Assembly: GCF_014653695.1 (NCBI RefSeq)
Contig: NZ_BNAR01000006.1
Span: forward strand, 310,001 to 374,000
DNA length: 64,000 nucleotides
Reading direction: 5' to 3'
DNA from: Lentzea cavernae
Lineage (GTDB): Bacteria > Actinomycetota > Actinomycetes > Mycobacteriales > Pseudonocardiaceae
Shown: positions 7,666 through 15,291 of the stretch, one piece after another
Position numbering within the stretch: position 1 is the first letter of the stretch
How the letters are laid out: every line of letters starts with the position of its first letter
The notes under the pieces: generated by a model
Database searches by the model: none
What the model saw: only the letters and a program-made list of their open reading frames with translations
Told to the model about the DNA's origin: nothing
Program-made: the position numbers and the translations under genes

Positions 7666-7695
7666 GACGCCCGGCCCGTTCGCGGGCCGGGCGTC
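7666..7695 (+). terminator. Intrinsic terminator after the DUF4235 gene
   Basis: A perfect 13-bp stem, GACGCCCGGCCCG (7666-7678) with CGGGCCGGGCGTC (7683-7695), closes a stable TTCG tetraloop. It starts 13 bp after the DUF4235 stop. There is no U-tract, as is common in actinomycetes. Confidence 0.8.
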
Positions 7696-7729
7696 GGCGT
7701 CTGATCCTGCGAACGTTTGAACGATCAAC

Positions 7730-7742
7730 TACCCTCGTGGGC
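7730..7742 (+). promoter_or_regulatory. -10 box of a leaderless promoter for the VOC gene
   Basis: TACCCT (7730-7735) lies 7 nt before ATG 7743 and no ribosome site is present. A weak -35 (CTGCGA, 7707-7712) is 17 bp upstream. This supports ATG 7743 over GTG 7737 as the start. Confidence 0.5.
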
Positions 7743-8261
7743 ATGCCACAGCCAGAGGGTGAAGAGCTCGCCGCCATCCGAGCCAAGCGCGATGAGCTGC
7801 GCGAACGCTACGTGAAGCCGCTCGCCGACCGCGGCGGCTCGCCCACCAGGGGCGTCCACCACATCGCCTTGATCTGCAAGGACGTCGAGGAGACCATTCG
7901 GTTCTACCAGGAGTTCCTCGGATTCCCGCTGGTCGAGCTCGTCGAGAACCGCGACTACAACGGCTCCAGCCACTTCTTCTTCGACCTCGGGTCCAAGAAC
8001 CTGCTGGGGTTCTTCGACTTCCCGGGCCACGACCACCCGCCGTTCTCCGAGACGATCGGCGCCGTTCAGCACCTGGCCCTCTCGACCTCACCCGAGCGGT
8101 TCGACGAGATCAAGTCCAAGCTGGACGAGGCCGGACTCGAGTACCTGGGCCCCGACCGCGGCGTCGAGGACAGCCTGTACATCCGCGACCCCAACGGTGT
8201 AGGGATTGAGTTCTACCGGGAAGAACTCGGCGAGTTCGAATGCACGACACTGATCAACTGA
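7743..8261 (+). CDS. VOC-family (glyoxalase/dioxygenase fold) protein
   Basis: This 172-residue protein has two beta-alpha-beta-beta-beta modules: [27 protein letters not shown] with HFFFDLG, and [18 protein letters not shown] with [13 protein letters not shown]. The metal ligands of the fold would be the His in the first module and the Glu in IEFY. A 38-residue N-terminal helical extension precedes the domain. The substrate cannot be read. It stands directly before the mycothiol-dependent formaldehyde dehydrogenase gene (13 bp gap), which suggests a role in aldehyde or mycothiol-conjugate handling. Confidence 0.85.
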   Translation: MPQPEGEELAAIRAKRDELRERYVKPLADRGGSPTRGVHHIALICKDVEETIRFYQEFLGFPLVELVENRDYNGSSHFFFDLGSKNLLGFFDFPGHDHPPFSETIGAVQHLALSTSPERFDEIKSKLDEAGLEYLGPDRGVEDSLYIRDPNGVGIEFYREELGEFECTTLIN

Positions 8262-8274
8262 GAGCGGAGTCCCA

Positions 8275-9363
8275 GTGGCGCAAGAGGTCAAGGGCATCGT
8301 CGCCCGTGGCAAAGGTCAACCCGTCGAACTGACCTCGATCCTGGTGCCCGATCCCGGCCCCGGCGAGGCAGTGGTGAAGGTCCAGGCGTGCGGCGTCTGC
8401 CACACCGACCTGCACTACCGCGAGGGCGGCATCAACGACGACTTCCCGTTCCTGCTGGGCCACGAGGCCGCGGGTGTCGTGGAGTCGGTCGGCGAGGGCG
8501 TCACCGACCTCGCACCCGGCGACTTCGTCGTGCTGAACTGGCGGGCGGTCTGCGGCACGTGCCGCGCGTGCAAGCGCGGCAAGCCCTGGTACTGCTTCTC
8601 GACGTTCAACGCCTCGCAGCCGATGACGCTGACCGACGGCACGAAGCTGTCGCCGGCGCTCGGCATCGGCGCGTTCGCGGAGAAGACGCTCGTCCACTCA
8701 GGACAGTGCACGAAGGTCGACCCGTCCGCGCGCGCCGCGGCCGTCGGCCTGCTGGGCTGCGGTGTCATGGCCGGCGTCGGCGCCGCCGTGAACACCGGCA
8801 ACGTCGGCCGCGGCGACTCGGTGGCCGTGATCGGCTGCGGCGGTGTCGGTGACGGCGCCATCGCGGGCGCCCGCATCGCCGGCGCCGCGAAGATCATCGC
8901 CGTCGACACCGACCCGCGGAAGCTGGAATGGGCCAAGGGATTCGGTGCCACGCACACCATCAACGCCCGTGAGGTCGACGACGTCGTCACCGCGATCCAG
9001 GACCTGACGGACTCGTTCGGCGCGGACGTCGTGATCGACGCGGTCGGCCGCCCCGAGACGTGGAAGCAGGCGTTCTACGCACGCGACCTCGCCGGAACCG
9101 TTGTCCTGGTGGGTGTTCCGACGCCGGACATGCAGCTCGAGATGCCGCTGATCGACTTCTTCTCGCGCGGCGGCGCGCTGAAGTCCTCGTGGTACGGCGA
9201 CTGCCTGCCCACGCGCGACTTCCCGATGCTGGTCGACCTGTACCAGCAGGGCCGCTTCGACCTCGACGCGTTCGTCACCGAGGAGATCGCGCTCGACGGT
9301 GTCGAGGGCGCGTTCGAGAAGATGCACCACGGCGACGTGCTGCGATCGGTCGTGGTGTTCTGA
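8275..9363 (+). CDS. mscR: S-(hydroxymethyl)mycothiol dehydrogenase
   Basis: This 362-residue zinc alcohol dehydrogenase has the catalytic zinc site Cys42 (ACGVCHTD) and His63-Glu64 (GHEAAG), a structural zinc lobe Cys93/96/99/107 ([15 protein letters not shown]), and an NAD-binding GCGGVGDG loop. Sequence and length fit the mycothiol-dependent formaldehyde dehydrogenase (EC 1.1.1.306), which oxidises the spontaneous adduct of formaldehyde and mycothiol; homologues can also reduce S-nitrosomycothiol. The MBL hydrolase gene that follows with a TGATG overlap is its usual partner, as in Mycobacterium tuberculosis (Rv2259-Rv2260). GTG 8275 follows GAGCGGAG. Confidence 0.93.
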   Translation: MAQEVKGIVARGKGQPVELTSILVPDPGPGEAVVKVQACGVCHTDLHYREGGINDDFPFLLGHEAAGVVESVGEGVTDLAPGDFVVLNWRAVCGTCRACKRGKPWYCFSTFNASQPMTLTDGTKLSPALGIGAFAEKTLVHSGQCTKVDPSARAAAVGLLGCGVMAGVGAAVNTGNVGRGDSVAVIGCGGVGDGAIAGARIAGAAKIIAVDTDPRKLEWAKGFGATHTINAREVDDVVTAIQDLTDSFGADVVIDAVGRPETWKQAFYARDLAGTVVLVGVPTPDMQLEMPLIDFFSRGGALKSSWYGDCLPTRDFPMLVDLYQQGRFDLDAFVTEEIALDGVEGAFEKMHHGDVLRSVVVF

Positions 9364-9962
9364 TGCCGCTCCGCGTGGACCACACGGTCACGTCCGGCAC
9401 GTTCTCGCTGGACGGCGAGACCTTCGACGTCGACAACAACGTCTGGGTCATCGGCGACGGCAGCGAGTGCGTCGTCATCGACGCCCCGCACGACGTGGAC
9501 GCGATCCTGAAGGTCGTGGACGGCCGCAAGGTCGTGGCGATCCTGCTGACGCACGCGCACGACGACCACGTCCGGGTCGCACCGGACCTGGCGCACGCGA
9601 CCGGCGCGCCGCTCGCCCTGCACCAGGCCGACCACGTGGTGTGGAACCTGACGCACACCGGCGTCCTCCCGCACCAGGCGCTGGAGGACGGTCAGGTGCT
9701 GACCGTGGCCGGCGAGGAGATCCACGTGCTGCACACGCCGGGGCACTCCCCTGGCGCCGTGTGCTTCTACGTGCCGTCGCTGGGCGCGGTGTTCACGGGC
9801 GACACGCTGTTCCAGGGCGGGCCCGGGGCGACCGGCCGGTCGTTCTCGGACCGGCCGACGATCGAGGCGTCGATCCGGGAGAAGCTGCTGACGCTGCCCG
9901 GCGAGACCGTGGTGCACACCGGCCACGGCGACGACACCACGATCGCCGCCGAGGTGTTCTAG
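9363..9962 (+). CDS. MBL-fold metallo-hydrolase, partner of MscR
   Basis: This 199-residue protein has the metallo-beta-lactamase motif THAHDDH (residues 63-69), a downstream HTPGHSPG loop, the GDTLFQGGPG motif and a final GHGDDT. It resembles glyoxalase II-type thioester hydrolases. Its start overlaps the mscR stop (TGATG), so it probably hydrolyses the S-formylmycothiol or a related thioester product of MscR; this is inferred from context and from the conserved gene pair in mycobacteria. Confidence 0.9.
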   Translation: MPLRVDHTVTSGTFSLDGETFDVDNNVWVIGDGSECVVIDAPHDVDAILKVVDGRKVVAILLTHAHDDHVRVAPDLAHATGAPLALHQADHVVWNLTHTGVLPHQALEDGQVLTVAGEEIHVLHTPGHSPGAVCFYVPSLGAVFTGDTLFQGGPGATGRSFSDRPTIEASIREKLLTLPGETVVHTGHGDDTTIAAEVF

Positions 9963-9966
9963 CCGC

Positions 9967-10725
9967 TCAGAACCGCGGAGGCCGCTTCTCCAGGAACGCC
10001 GTCACGCCCTCGGCGTAGTCGGCGCTGGAGGCGGCCTCCGCGTACAGCGCGCGCACGAAGTCGTCCTCGTGCCCGCCGTCCGTGATCGAGTTGATGATCT
10101 TCTTGGCGCCCCGCACCGACACCTGCGCGCGCCCCGCGATCTGCTCGGACAGCTCCTTCACGCGGGCGTCCAGCGACTCCACGACCTCGTTCACGAGCCC
10201 GATCCGCAACGCCGTCGCCGAGTCGATCAGGTCGGCGGAGAACAGGATCTGCTTCGCCCACGCCGGGCCGACGGCGTCGACCAGCGCCTTCGTGGACGTG
10301 AAGTTGTAGACGATGCCGAGCTTCGCGGGCGTGATGCCGAACCGGGCGTCGACGGACGCCACCCGAATGTCGCAGGCCAGGGCGATCTCGCAGCCGCCGC
10401 CGACGCAGACCCCGGAGACCGCGGCGATCGTCGGCTTGTCCAGTTGTGCGATCGCGCGCTCGCCGTTGTGGACGGCTTCGCCGTAGTGGGCGGCGCCCTC
10501 GGCACCCCTGCGCAACGTCGAGAACTCGGCGATGTCGGCACCGGCGGAGAAGTGCTCCCCACCGCGGATCACGAGCACGCGAATAGTCTCATCTGCGGAA
10601 ACGCGCCCCAGCAACCCCGGCAGGGCCGACCACATCTCGTAGCTCATGGCGTTGCGCTTGGCCGGGCGGTTGATCGTCAACGTGGCGACCGGACCGGCCG
10701 CGGACAGCTCGAGGAACTCGCTCAC
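9967..10725 (-). CDS. Enoyl-CoA hydratase/isomerase family protein
   Basis: This 252-residue crotonase-fold protein has the oxyanion segments HFSAGADIAEF and GVCVGGGCEIALACDIR, followed by the conserved FGITPAKLGIVYN stretch. The usual catalytic Glu positions are not both clear, so hydratase, isomerase or another crotonase activity remain possible. GTG 10725 is preferred because a -10 box (TATCGT, 10738-10733 on the minus strand) lies 7 nt upstream, consistent with a leaderless mRNA. It converges on the MBL gene with 4 bp between them and diverges from the DUF2332 gene. Confidence 0.88.
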   Translation of the reverse strand: MSEFLELSAAGPVATLTINRPAKRNAMSYEMWSALPGLLGRVSADETIRVLVIRGGEHFSAGADIAEFSTLRRGAEGAAHYGEAVHNGERAIAQLDKPTIAAVSGVCVGGGCEIALACDIRVASVDARFGITPAKLGIVYNFTSTKALVDAVGPAWAKQILFSADLIDSATALRIGLVNEVVESLDARVKELSEQIAGRAQVSVRGAKKIINSITDGGHEDDFVRALYAEAASSADYAEGVTAFLEKRPPRF

Positions 10726-10782
10726 CCGCCGCACGATACCGACGCCCTTGTAAAGTCCCCTGCTCACGACACTGGAGGACAC

Positions 10783-11751
10783 GTGACCGCGGCTGCCATA
10801 GGCGCTTCCACGTTGCGCACGTTCGCAGTGCGGTTGCGCACCACCGCGCCGGTGTCCGCGCGCATCCTGTCGGAGCTCGCGAGCGAGCTCGACAAGGGCG
10901 GGGCCGTGTCGGACCTGCTGTGCTCGCACAGCGCCGTGCACAGCCCGCTGTTCGGCGTCCAGGCGCTCGCGGGGGTGCGGTTGCTGATGCTGTCGGGCAG
11001 GGCCCCGGAGCTCACCGAGCGGTTCGCCAGCGCGCACGCGGCGGCGATGGGCGGGGAGTCCGACTCGCCGGCGCTGCTGGCGTGGCTCGCGGCGCGGAGC
11101 GCCATCGTCGAGAACCCCGGCGAGATCCTGGCCGCGCTCGACCGCACCGTGCAACAGCACCAGCCGAAGACGGCCGGGTTCCTCCTGCGGGGCCTCACGA
11201 TGATCGGCGCGCCGAAGGTCCGGCTGCTCGAGCTCGGCGCGTGCGCGGGGCTCAACCTGATCCTCGACCACTACCGCTGGTTCGGCCTCGGCTGGGAGTG
11301 GGGCGACAAGGACTCGCCCGTGCGGCTGGCCGCGGTCGGGCCGCAGCCGCCGAACCTGCGCATCGTCGACAGGGCCGGTTGCGACCTGCAGCCGCGCGAC
11401 CCCGCCGACCCCAAGCACGCGATGATCCTGCAGTCGTTCATCCCGCCCGAGCACGACGCGCTGCGGTGGGACCTCGACGACGCCATCGAGCTCGCCGCCA
11501 GGGTCGGCGTGAAGGTGGCCCGCTCCCCCGCCGGGCGGTGGCTGCGCGAGAACCTCGTGCCGCCGGAGGAGCGCGGCACGTACACGGTGATCTGGCACAG
11601 CTCGTTCTGGGCGTACCTGACCGAGGACGAACGCCACGAGATCGAGACGACGCTGACGGCGGCGGCGGGTTCGATGCCACTCGCGCGCGTTGCCTACGAG
11701 TCGACTGATTTTCGCTCGAACCCCCGCCTGACGGTCACCATCTACAGCTAG
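10783..11751 (+). CDS. DUF2332 domain protein
   Basis: This 322-residue protein fits the DUF2332 family. Visible landmarks are LLCSHSAVHSPLFGVQALAGVRLL, the LLELGACAGLNLILDHYRW segment (which resembles a methyltransferase motif I), and VIWHSSFWAYLTEDER near the end. The glycine-rich segment suggests an SAM-binding Rossmann fold, but no activity has been assigned that I know of. GTG 10783 has GGAGGA 6 bp upstream. Confidence 0.82.
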   Translation: MTAAAIGASTLRTFAVRLRTTAPVSARILSELASELDKGGAVSDLLCSHSAVHSPLFGVQALAGVRLLMLSGRAPELTERFASAHAAAMGGESDSPALLAWLAARSAIVENPGEILAALDRTVQQHQPKTAGFLLRGLTMIGAPKVRLLELGACAGLNLILDHYRWFGLGWEWGDKDSPVRLAAVGPQPPNLRIVDRAGCDLQPRDPADPKHAMILQSFIPPEHDALRWDLDDAIELAARVGVKVARSPAGRWLRENLVPPEERGTYTVIWHSSFWAYLTEDERHEIETTLTAAAGSMPLARVAYESTDFRSNPRLTVTIYS

Positions 11752-11762
11752 ATTGCGCCGTC

Positions 11763-12680
11763 GTGAAAACGATCCGCGCCTCCCTGCTGGCCGTCGCCCT
11801 CTTCACGACGACCCTCACCGCGCCCGCCCACGCGGCCGTCTCGGACCACGACCTGGCGCTGCACTGGGCCCCCGTGCACCACCAGGACACCGACTCGTCC
11901 GACGCCGACGCCGACTACCTGTCCACAGTGGACTTCGACGGCGACTGGAACACGCTGAACAACTGGGAGAACCAGACCCAGCTCGCCAAGCTCACCGGCG
12001 CCGCCTACTACTCGGTCGTCGAGACGGCCACGCACTGGTTCCTCGTCTACGGCTTCTTCCACCCGCGCGACTGGGACGACCAGCCCGACCCGTTCGGCCA
12101 GCGCACCCACGAGAACGACCTGGAGGGCCTGCTGCTCGCCGTCCGCAAGGACAGCGGGTTCGGCAAGCTCGAGGCCGCGGTCACCGTGGCGCACAGCGAC
12201 TTCTACTCCTACGTGCCCGCCGGGTCGCCCTACCAGAACGGCGCGGAGACCATCGACGGCACGTTGCTGCTGGTGGGCGGCCGTCCGGCGACGTTCCAGG
12301 AGGCCAAGGGCCACGGCCTGTACCGCTGGAACGGCGCCGAGTTCCCCGGCGGTGACGGCGTGGTCTACCAACCGGCCGCGACCGGTGAGGTGCCGTCGGG
12401 CGGCAACGACAGGAGCGTCGGCTACCGACTGGTGAACACGCTGGAGGCTAACGGGATGTGGGCTCGCCGCGCCAATGCGGAGACCTTCTCGTCGTTCGGC
12501 ACGTTCCGCGGTGACAACGGCAAGGACAACGCCGCCAACGCGCCGTGGGGCTGGGACGACCAGAACGACGGCCCGGTCTACCGCGGCTACGTGGCCACCG
12601 ACCCGGCCCTGCTGATCGACCGGTACTTCTCCAACAAGGGCGACTTCAGCCTGACCTACACGCGCAACTCCTTCCGCTAG
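11763..12680 (+). CDS. Secreted protein of unknown function
   Basis: This 305-residue protein has a clear Sec signal peptide (cleavage near AHA-AVS). The mature part is rich in aromatic and acidic motifs: LHWAPVHHQDTDSSD, STVDFDGDWNTLNNWENQ, HWFLVYGFFHPRDWDD, HENDLEGLLLAVRKD and NDGPVYRGYVATDPA. Similar proteins are conserved in actinomycetes as secreted hypothetical proteins; the motifs hint at a beta-sandwich with metal or carbohydrate contacts, but no function can be assigned. It starts 11 bp after the DUF2332 stop, so the two may be cotranscribed. Confidence 0.8.
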   Translation: MKTIRASLLAVALFTTTLTAPAHAAVSDHDLALHWAPVHHQDTDSSDADADYLSTVDFDGDWNTLNNWENQTQLAKLTGAAYYSVVETATHWFLVYGFFHPRDWDDQPDPFGQRTHENDLEGLLLAVRKDSGFGKLEAAVTVAHSDFYSYVPAGSPYQNGAETIDGTLLLVGGRPATFQEAKGHGLYRWNGAEFPGGDGVVYQPAATGEVPSGGNDRSVGYRLVNTLEANGMWARRANAETFSSFGTFRGDNGKDNAANAPWGWDDQNDGPVYRGYVATDPALLIDRYFSNKGDFSLTYTRNSFR

Positions 12681-12682
12681 AC

Positions 12683-13417
12683 CTAACTCTGGGCAGCCGG
12701 CCGCACGACGATCTCGTTCACGTCGACGTCGGCCGGCTGCTCGACGGCGAACGCGATGGCGCGGGCGATCGAGTCCGGCGGGATCGCGATCTCGTCCCGC
12801 AGGCCCGCGATGCGTTCCCGCACGGCGGTGTTGGACGACGCCTCCGCGAAGCCGGTGTGCACGAACCCCGGGAACACCGTGGTGACCCGCAGGGAGGCCC
12901 CCGCCTCCTGGCGCAGGCCCTCGCAGATCGCCCGCACCGCGGCCTTGGTGCCCGCGTAGACCGCCATGGACGGCGCCACGGTGAACGCGGCCGTGGAGGC
13001 CGTCGTGACGAAGTGCCCCGACCCCTGCTCCCGGAACACCGGCAGCGCGGCCGCGATGCCGTGCAGCACGCCCTTGATGTTGACGTCGACCATCTCGTCC
13101 CACTCGTCCACGCGCAGGTCGTCCAGCGGCGAGATCGGGCCCACACCGGCGTTGCCGACCAGCACGTCCAGCCGCCCGAACCGTTCACGGGCGAGGCCCA
13201 CCAACGCATGCAGGTCTTCGCGGCGCGTCACGTCCGTGCGCGTACTCACCGCCGTGCCGCCCGCTCGCTCGATCCTGCTCACCAGATCCGTGAGGCGGTC
13301 CGTCCGTCGTGCTCCGAGAACGAGCCGTGCGCCTCGTTCGGCGAGCAGCAACGCGGTCGCCTCGCCGATCCCGCTGCTCGCTCCGGTGATCGCCACGACC
13401 TTGCCTTCGATAGCCAT
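12683..13417 (-). CDS. Short-chain dehydrogenase/reductase
   Basis: This 244-residue classical SDR has the cofactor motif TGASSGIG (11-18), NAG at 89-91, catalytic Ser141 and the YAGTK pair Tyr154/Lys158. Arg residues after the second beta strand (GARR) favour NADP(H). The substrate is unknown. It is divergent from the MmyB-type regulator gene across 65 bp that contain a perfect palindrome, so that regulator probably controls it. Confidence 0.92.
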   Translation of the reverse strand: MAIEGKVVAITGASSGIGEATALLLAERGARLVLGARRTDRLTDLVSRIERAGGTAVSTRTDVTRREDLHALVGLARERFGRLDVLVGNAGVGPISPLDDLRVDEWDEMVDVNIKGVLHGIAAALPVFREQGSGHFVTTASTAAFTVAPSMAVYAGTKAAVRAICEGLRQEAGASLRVTTVFPGFVHTGFAEASSNTAVRERIAGLRDEIAIPPDSIARAIAFAVEQPADVDVNEIVVRPAAQS

Positions 13418-13426
13418 GACCTCAGC

Positions 13427-13441
13427 CTGAGCCGGGCTCAG
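13427..13441. promoter_or_regulatory. Palindromic operator between the SDR and MmyB-type regulator genes
   Basis: CTGAGCCGGGCTCAG is a 15-bp perfect palindrome around a single central base. It sits between the divergent SDR (ATG 13417) and regulator (ATG 13483) genes, downstream of the SDR promoter region. A role as operator for the adjacent regulator is inferred. Confidence 0.5.
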
Positions 13442-13482
13442 CCTGGTATTCAGAGCCGGTTTATTCTGGTACTGGAGGTGCC

Positions 13483-14256
13483 ATGACTGCGGAGCGACGA
13501 CGTGAGCTGGGCGTGTACCTGCGCAGCCGCCGGGAGCGGATCACCCCTGCCGAGGCAGGTCTGCCGCCCACCGCGCGGCGCCGGACGCCGGGGCTGCGAC
13601 GTGAGGAGATCGCGGTGCTCGCCGGGATCAGCGCCACCTGGTACACCTACCTCGAGCAGGGCCGTGACGTGCGGGCGTCCGACCAGGTCCTCACCGCGCT
13701 CGCGTCGGCGCTGCGGCTCGACCGGTCCGAAAAGGACCACCTGTTCCACCTGGCCGGGCAGGCGCCGGACGACACCACCGCCGCGCCACTGCCGCCGGAG
13801 GTGGCCGCCGTTCCCGCGCTCCTGCAGCCGAACCCGGCGTACGTCATCGGCCCCGCCTACGACGTGCTCAGCCACAACGCGGCGACCACCGTCCTGTTCC
13901 CCGGCCTGGACGAGCGGGAGCCGAACTTCGCGCGCTGGGTGTTCGCCGATCCGGAGTCGCGCCACGTGCTGATCGACTGGGAGGTGGAGGCGCGCGGACT
14001 GCTGGCCCGGCTTCGCGCGCTCACCGCCCGGCACCCCGGCGAGGCCCGGTTCACCGCGCTGGTCGAGGACCTGCACGAGGCCAGCCAGGAGGTGCGCTCC
14101 TGGTGGCCCCATTACGAGGTGCAGCCCCGTCAGGGCGGGCGGAAGCGCCTGCGGCACCCGGAACTCGGCGCCGTCGAGTACTCGTACGCGGCGTTCCACC
14201 TCGCCGAGCAGCCCGACCACACGCTCGTGGTCTACGCGGATCCGTTGCCCTGTTAG
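13483..14256 (+). CDS. MmyB-type HTH transcriptional regulator
   Basis: This 257-residue protein has an XRE-type HTH (about 6-75; RRRTPGLRREEIAVLAGIS then YTYLEQGRDVRAS) and a C-terminal MmyB-like ligand-binding domain (about 95-255, with NPAYVIGPAYDVLSHNAA and WWPHYEV). In this family the C-terminal domain is thought to bind fatty-acid or acyl-type ligands. GGAGG precedes ATG 13483. It is divergent from the SDR gene, its likely target. Confidence 0.9.
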   Translation: MTAERRRELGVYLRSRRERITPAEAGLPPTARRRTPGLRREEIAVLAGISATWYTYLEQGRDVRASDQVLTALASALRLDRSEKDHLFHLAGQAPDDTTAAPLPPEVAAVPALLQPNPAYVIGPAYDVLSHNAATTVLFPGLDEREPNFARWVFADPESRHVLIDWEVEARGLLARLRALTARHPGEARFTALVEDLHEASQEVRSWWPHYEVQPRQGGRKRLRHPELGAVEYSYAAFHLAEQPDHTLVVYADPLPC

Positions 14257-14260
14257 GGAT

Positions 14261-15079
14261 TCAGGCGGCCCGCGGGTACAGGCGCGCCATGCCGGGAGGC
14301 GCGGCGAAGGGCGCCCACGTGCCCTCCGCCTGCGCCAGCCGGTCCGCCACGACCCACAGGACGCTGGAGTTGAAGCCGTAGCCCAGGTGCGAGGACGACA
14401 CCTGGATGTTCTCCCTGCGCGGCCCCGGTTCCTCGACGCACGACTCCCACGAGACGATGCCGTCCGTTTTGGAGTAGATCGACGTGGCGGGCACCGGGAT
14501 CGGCGGCCTCGTCGACTCGAGCGGCGGGAACTCGTCCTTCGGGATGTGCAGGCGGGACAACAGGGAGAAGGCCGGCATCGCCCGCGACTGCACGGGATCG
14601 CTCATGTTGTACGGCGATCCGAGTGTGATGACCTGGCGGACGCGGTGCGGGTGGTCGCGCGCCATCTCGCGCGCGAAGATCCCGCCCAGCGACCAGCCGA
14701 CGATCGAGACCGGTGCGCCGTAGGCGTCGGAGACCTTCTTCACCAACGCGTGCATGCCGTCCACGGCCTTGCGCGTCGGCCCGATGTTGCGGCCCAGGCC
14801 CCACGGGTTGACGTCGTAGCCCAGCCCGGACAGGAAACGGCGCAGCATCACCGTGGAGGAGTCCGCGGCGCCGAGGCCGGGGAAGACGAGGACCGGGTGG
14901 CCGTCACCGGACGGCGCGCCGCGCAGCATCGCCCGCGTGGCCACGAACTCGCTGACGTCGAGCGCGCAGCGGGTGGGTTCGGTGAGGTACCAGAACAGAC
15001 CGGGAGCGTTGCCTCTGACCAGGTGGAGGGGCGGAGCAGCAGGCACTTCGAAGACTTCGTCCGAAGGTACGGCAGACAT
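14261..15079 (-). CDS. Alpha/beta hydrolase (lipase-like)
   Basis: This 272-residue protein has the oxyanion-loop motif VLVFPGLGAADSS, the nucleophile elbow GWSLGG (Ser130), an Asp in IYSKTDGIVSW and a His in SSSHLGYG. The SKTDG and LGYGFN motifs resemble lipase/esterase families found near WS/DGAT genes. GGGGAGG lies 5 bp before ATG 15079; an upstream in-frame ATG (15145) lacks such a site. It is divergent from the wax-ester synthase gene, so a role in storage-lipid turnover is a fair inference. Confidence 0.85.
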   Translation of the reverse strand: MSAVPSDEVFEVPAAPPLHLVRGNAPGLFWYLTEPTRCALDVSEFVATRAMLRGAPSGDGHPVLVFPGLGAADSSTVMLRRFLSGLGYDVNPWGLGRNIGPTRKAVDGMHALVKKVSDAYGAPVSIVGWSLGGIFAREMARDHPHRVRQVITLGSPYNMSDPVQSRAMPAFSLLSRLHIPKDEFPPLESTRPPIPVPATSIYSKTDGIVSWESCVEEPGPRRENIQVSSSHLGYGFNSSVLWVVADRLAQAEGTWAPFAAPPGMARLYPRAA

Positions 15080-15278
15080 AGGAGCCTCCCCACACGTCGA
15101 CAACCCCGAGCCGGCGCCCCGGGCCACGTCGCCCGGTGAGTCCATGATGTTTCGTGAACGATCTTTTTGCCAGCACTTTCGAGTCTCGATTCGCCACGTG
15201 CCGGTAACGCGTCGGCAACCTCACAGCTGTGCAGTGCCTCTCACCTGCATGGACGTCGATTGAGACGCAACGCTGCTC

Positions 15279-15291
15279 TACCATTTTTCGA
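15279..15291 (+). promoter_or_regulatory. -10 box of a leaderless promoter for the WS/DGAT gene
   Basis: TACCAT (15279-15284) lies 7 nt before GTG 15292. No ribosome site precedes GTG 15292 or ATG 15301. The spacing favours GTG 15292 as start and a leaderless mRNA. The -35 is not obvious. Confidence 0.4.

Noticed and set aside
10726-11637. Long N-terminal extension of the enoyl-CoA hydratase frame
   Set aside because: The extension is antisense to the DUF2332 gene and has no hydratase features. GTG 10725 with its -10 box gives the normal family length.
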